This document shows positions 5,763-7,610 of a stretch of DNA of 7,610 nucleotides, in pieces. The stretch lies in the NCBI GenBank assembly GCA_937951395.1, contig CALFBV010000129.1, forward strand, positions 1-7,610. The letters are read 5' to 3'. The notes under the pieces were generated by a model that was not told where the DNA came from, did no database searches, and worked only from the letters and a program-made list of their open reading frames with translations. Every line of letters starts with the position of its first letter. Position 1 is the first letter of the stretch. The translations under genes were made by a program, and so were the position numbers. This DNA comes from an uncultured Rubritalea sp. (lineage in GTDB: Bacteria; Verrucomicrobiota; Verrucomicrobiia; Verrucomicrobiales; Akkermansiaceae).

Positions 5763-6062
5763 ATGGCTCAATTAGGGATAGACAACATAGCATCAATCAA
5801 TGGCGAGGTGGCGATAGCTTGGCAGGATGGGACAGAAACTTATCTAGGGCTTGAGGCTTTGAGGCGAGGCTGCCCATGCGCTACGTGTCAAGGTGAGCCA
5901 GATGCGATGGGGCGTGTCGTGAGGCCACCAGTGCACTATAAATCAAAGAGTTTTGATTTAGTAAAGATGGAGGTGGTGGGAGGATACGCAGTCAGTTTCG
6001 GCTGGGCAGATGGTCACAGTACTGGGATCTACAGCTTTGAGTATTTGCGGGCTCTAAATTAG
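5763..6062 (+). CDS. DUF971 protein (gamma-butyrobetaine hydroxylase-like N-terminal domain)
   Basis: This 99-residue single-domain protein spans the whole DUF971 family pattern. 'AIAWQDGTETYLGLEALRRG' is followed by the 'CPCATCQGEPD' motif, then 'VGGYAVSFGWADGHSTGIYS' and a C-terminal 'YLRALN'. In human gamma-butyrobetaine hydroxylase this domain binds zinc through a C-x-C-x2-C cluster and a later His. Here C37, C39, C42 and H85 (in DGH) keep that arrangement, so zinc binding is likely. No hydroxylase domain follows. Bacterial stand-alone copies are often linked to Fe-S cluster (Mrp/MIP18-type) genes, but none is nearby. An in-frame ATG at 5700 would add 21 residues. I prefer 5763 because family members begin about 10 residues before the first strand and a possible promoter ends at 5692. 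Neither start has a Shine-Dalgarno. The gene ends one base from hisH, tail to tail. Confidence 0.85.
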   Translation: MAQLGIDNIASINGEVAIAWQDGTETYLGLEALRRGCPCATCQGEPDAMGRVVRPPVHYKSKSFDLVKMEVVGGYAVSFGWADGHSTGIYSFEYLRALN

Positions 6063-6063
6063 T

Positions 6064-6690
6064 TTATTTCAATGCGCAGAAATTTTTCAGTAGCTGGAGA
6101 CCTGCGTGCTGAGATTTCTCTGGGTGGAACTGGGTGGCGAAAAGCTTACCCTTAGTGATGGCTCCGTGGAAAACTTGACTGCCGTGAGTGGTTGTACATG
6201 CAGCCTCCTCTGGATTAGCGGGAGCGGGGAAGTAGGAGTGAACGTAGTAGAAATAGGGTGACTCGCCATGCTTGATGAGGTCCTGCCACATCGGGTGATT
6301 TGGCTCAGTGGGTTGGACGATGTTCCAGCCCATATGTGGGATTTTCAGCCCTGGCTCTGATTTGAATTTGACGACTGTTCCTTTGAATATTCCTAGGCCT
6401 GCTGCATCTGGTGATTCATCACTGCCTTCGAAGAGGAGCTGATAGCCTACGCAAATTCCGAGGAATGGTTTGTCATCACTGATCCACTTGCGGATGATGT
6501 CAAACATGCCTGCATCCTTGAGTTTCCTTGAGCAGTCACCAAATTCACCTTGCCCTGGAAGTACTAAGTGGGTGATGTCGCTAAGTTCACTGGGTGAACT
6601 AATGATGGCAGCATCTGCTCCGATAGAGATGAATGCGTTATGAACGCTGTGCAGATTCCCTGCACCGTAGTCGATGATTCCTACTTTCAT
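6064..6690 (-). CDS. hisH: Imidazole glycerol phosphate synthase glutaminase subunit HisH
   Basis: HisH hydrolyses glutamine and channels ammonia to HisF, which makes imidazole glycerol phosphate and AICAR in histidine biosynthesis. The 208-residue class I glutamine amidotransferase is full length for the family. 'IIDYGAGNLHSV' is at 5-16 and the oxyanion strand 'VLPGQGEFGDC' at 43-53. The nucleophile is C80 in 'FLGICVGYQLLFEGS', 'PHMGWN' is at 118-123, and the triad is completed by H189 and E191 in 'TQFHPEKSQ'. It lies 12 bp after hisB, so the two are co-transcribed. hisA and hisF do not follow, since the next gene is convergent DUF971, so the pathway is split in this genome. There is only one base between the opposing stop codons and no terminator hairpin outside the coding sequence. 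Transcripts may therefore run into the neighbour. Confidence 0.96.
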   Translation of the reverse strand: MKVGIIDYGAGNLHSVHNAFISIGADAAIISSPSELSDITHLVLPGQGEFGDCSRKLKDAGMFDIIRKWISDDKPFLGICVGYQLLFEGSDESPDAAGLGIFKGTVVKFKSEPGLKIPHMGWNIVQPTEPNHPMWQDLIKHGESPYFYYVHSYFPAPANPEEAACTTTHGSQVFHGAITKGKLFATQFHPEKSQHAGLQLLKNFCALK

Positions 6691-6702
6691 GAGGGGAATA
6701 AT

Positions 6703-7287
6703 TTAGAGTATTTCTTTAGTGCTAGGAATGCCGGTGACGCGCGGGTCTACTTCACAGGCTTGCTTGAGTGCTCTGGCTAGTCCCTTGAAAAGTGACTCTG
6801 CTATGTGGTGACCATCTTTACCGTAGAGTATTTCTGCGTGGATGTTGGCACGTAGGTTCGATGTTACAGCGCGGAAAAATTCTTCCACGAGTGAGAACGG
6901 AAAGTTCTGAGCATCCTGTGTATTATCAGGGTGGCGGAATTCTAGGTGTGGTCTGTTAGACAGGTCGATGACAACTCGGCTGAGTGTCTCATCCATGGGT
7001 AAATAGGCCGTGCCGTATCTGGTGATTCCAGATTTATCTCCGAGAGCTTCCTTTAGGCATTCACCGATGACGATGCCTGTGTCTTCAACAGTGTGATGGA
7101 AATCTACCTCTACGTCACCATCCACTTTTACATCGAGATCGATGAGGCTGTGGCGTGAAAATAGCGTTAGCATGTGATCGAAAAATGGGACGCCTGTGTT
7201 GATGTTAGAGTTACCAGAGCCATCGATATTTAGCGATAGCTGGATCTTGGTCTCGGCTGTGTTACGATTTTGTGAAGCAGTTCTCAT
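6703..7287 (-). CDS. hisB: Imidazoleglycerol-phosphate dehydratase HisB (monofunctional)
   Basis: HisB converts imidazole glycerol phosphate to imidazole acetol phosphate, the step directly after HisH-HisF. From the ATG at 7285-7287 the protein has 194 residues, the normal length of the monofunctional enzyme. No histidinol-phosphatase domain is fused. The two pseudo-repeats each carry metal-binding histidines: 'VPFFDHML' (H38) with 'DFHHTVEDTG' (H64, H65, E68) in the first half, and 'GKDGHHIAESLFKGLARAL' (H160, H161, E164) in the second. The frame is open back to an ATG at 7350, but those 21 residues are not family-like and overlap an inverted repeat, so 7287 is preferred. No Shine-Dalgarno precedes either start. 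The stop is 12 bp before hisH, and both are transcribed leftward. Confidence 0.95.
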   Translation of the reverse strand: MRTASQNRNTAETKIQLSLNIDGSGNSNINTGVPFFDHMLTLFSRHSLIDLDVKVDGDVEVDFHHTVEDTGIVIGECLKEALGDKSGITRYGTAYLPMDETLSRVVIDLSNRPHLEFRHPDNTQDAQNFPFSLVEEFFRAVTSNLRANIHAEILYGKDGHHIAESLFKGLARALKQACEVDPRVTGIPSTKEIL

Positions 7288-7312
7288 AGTATTAGTAGTG
7301 GGGAGATGGTGA

Positions 7313-7380
7313 ACTAGTGATGAGTAAGATGCAAACCCTTTTCCCCTCATTAACCATTACTCATTAGCAATTGATCTAGT
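7313..7380. repeat. Inverted repeat in the gap upstream of hisB
   Basis: ATGAGTAA (7320-7327) is the exact reverse complement of TTACTCAT (7357-7364), with 29 nt between. Outside these, ACTAG (7313-7317) mirrors CTAGT (7376-7380). In the hisB direction the loop contains a short direct repeat, TAATGAG twice. The gap 7288-7395 holds no gene and no T-run terminator. The element could be an operator or leader hairpin for hisB-hisH, or an intergenic repeat. I see no His-rich leader peptide. Confidence 0.35.
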
Positions 7381-7395
7381 GAGAGGTGATAGTGT

Positions 7396-7610
7396 CTATT
7401 GGGGTATTCTATCGATTGTGTTTTGCTTTTTGTTGAGGTTGAGTTTGTCGCGTATTGTCGTGTCATCAACTTTTTTACCTCCTGTGGTATTTTTTTTAGC
7501 TTGGGCCATTTTTTTGAGTTCTTCAGCGGCCCTTTTCTTGGCTTCTGCTTCATCTTTTTTCTTCTGGGCAGATAGCTTCTCCATCAAGGACTTAGCATCT
7601 TCGAGTCTTG
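7396..7610 (-). CDS. C-terminal end of a Lys/Ala/Glu-rich, probably coiled-coil protein (5' end outside window)
   Basis: The minus-strand frame is open from the right edge to TAG at 7396-7398, giving about 71 residues. Upstream codons read 'RLEDAKSLMEKLSAQ' without interruption, so the ATG at 7584 is probably internal. The visible part begins with a charged heptad-like helix ('KKKDEAEAKKRAAEELKKMA') likely to form a coiled coil. It then has a short 'TTGGKK' linker and a basic, hydrophilic end, 'RDKLNLNKKQNTIDRIPQ'. No known domain is recognisable in this fragment, and I assign no function. It is in the same orientation as hisB, 108 bp upstream of it, with no terminator between. Confidence 0.55.
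   Translation of the reverse strand, partial: RLEDAKSLMEKLSAQKKKDEAEAKKRAAEELKKMAQAKKNTTGGKKVDDTTIRDKLNLNKKQNTIDRIPQ

Noticed and set aside
6087..6269. Minus-strand frame inside hisH
   Set aside because: Out-of-frame shadow of the conserved HisH C-terminus, which holds the catalytic His and Glu.
7288..7350. 21-residue N-terminal extension of HisB from the ATG at 7350
   Set aside because: Not family-like, overlaps the inverted repeat, and HisB from 7287 already has the normal length. It contains just one His-His pair, so it is not a convincing attenuator peptide.
7350..7553. 67-codon minus-strand frame overlapping the right-edge gene
   Set aside because: Frame-shifted reading of the Lys/Ala/Glu-rich coding region. 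The other frame is open to the window edge and has better coiled-coil character.

Overview
The window looks like ordinary bacterial chromosome carrying one small mobile-gene insertion. Verrucomicrobiota is my best guess for the host. This rests on the short PQQ-repeat protein, the long RAYT-type transposase with a lysine/glycine-rich tail, and the combination of single-function HisB, HisH and a stand-alone DUF971 protein. None of this is decisive, and no rRNA or other marker gene is present. A notable trait is that essentially no host gene has a Shine-Dalgarno sequence. The only good one (606-611) lies in the AT-rich segment in front of the transposase.

Layout. 1-340 (minus) is the start of a PQQ/BamB-like repeat protein that runs off the left edge. 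341-532 is non-coding, with a likely minus-strand promoter and a small GTAG-linked hairpin. 533-718 is an AT-rich segment in frame with, and upstream of, the transposase. It encodes a lipoprotein-like signal peptide and is probably not part of the transposase. 719-1865 (plus) is a REP-associated tyrosine transposase (RAYT, Y1_Tnp) split by a frameshift at 1380-1417.

1907-5172 (minus) is a tightly packed three-gene unit. It is transcribed as a Gph-like HAD phosphatase, then a POT/PTR2 proton-coupled peptide transporter, then a metallo-beta-lactamase-fold hydrolase with an N-terminal helix-turn-helix-like domain. The spacings are 4 bp and a 14-bp overlap. The transporter carries a roughly 195-residue soluble insert before its last membrane helix. 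Part of that insert resembles the periplasmic domain of the type II secretion pseudopilin GspG. This is the most unusual item in the window.

5270-5524 (minus) is a small glycine-zipper envelope protein with its own promoter (5589-5616) and a strong intrinsic terminator (5197-5231). That terminator insulates it from the phosphatase operon. 5763-6062 (plus) is a DUF971 protein with the zinc-binding pattern of the gamma-butyrobetaine hydroxylase N-terminal domain. It ends one base from hisH, which lies on the opposite strand.

6064-7287 (minus) is hisB-hisH, two histidine-biosynthesis genes 12 bp apart. hisB makes the dehydratase step and hisH is the glutaminase subunit of imidazole glycerol phosphate synthase. 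7288-7395 is an intergenic stretch with an inverted repeat. 7396-7610 (minus) is the C-terminal end of a Lys/Ala/Glu-rich protein that enters from the right edge. I see no tRNA, rRNA, CRISPR array, prophage or recognised defence system.
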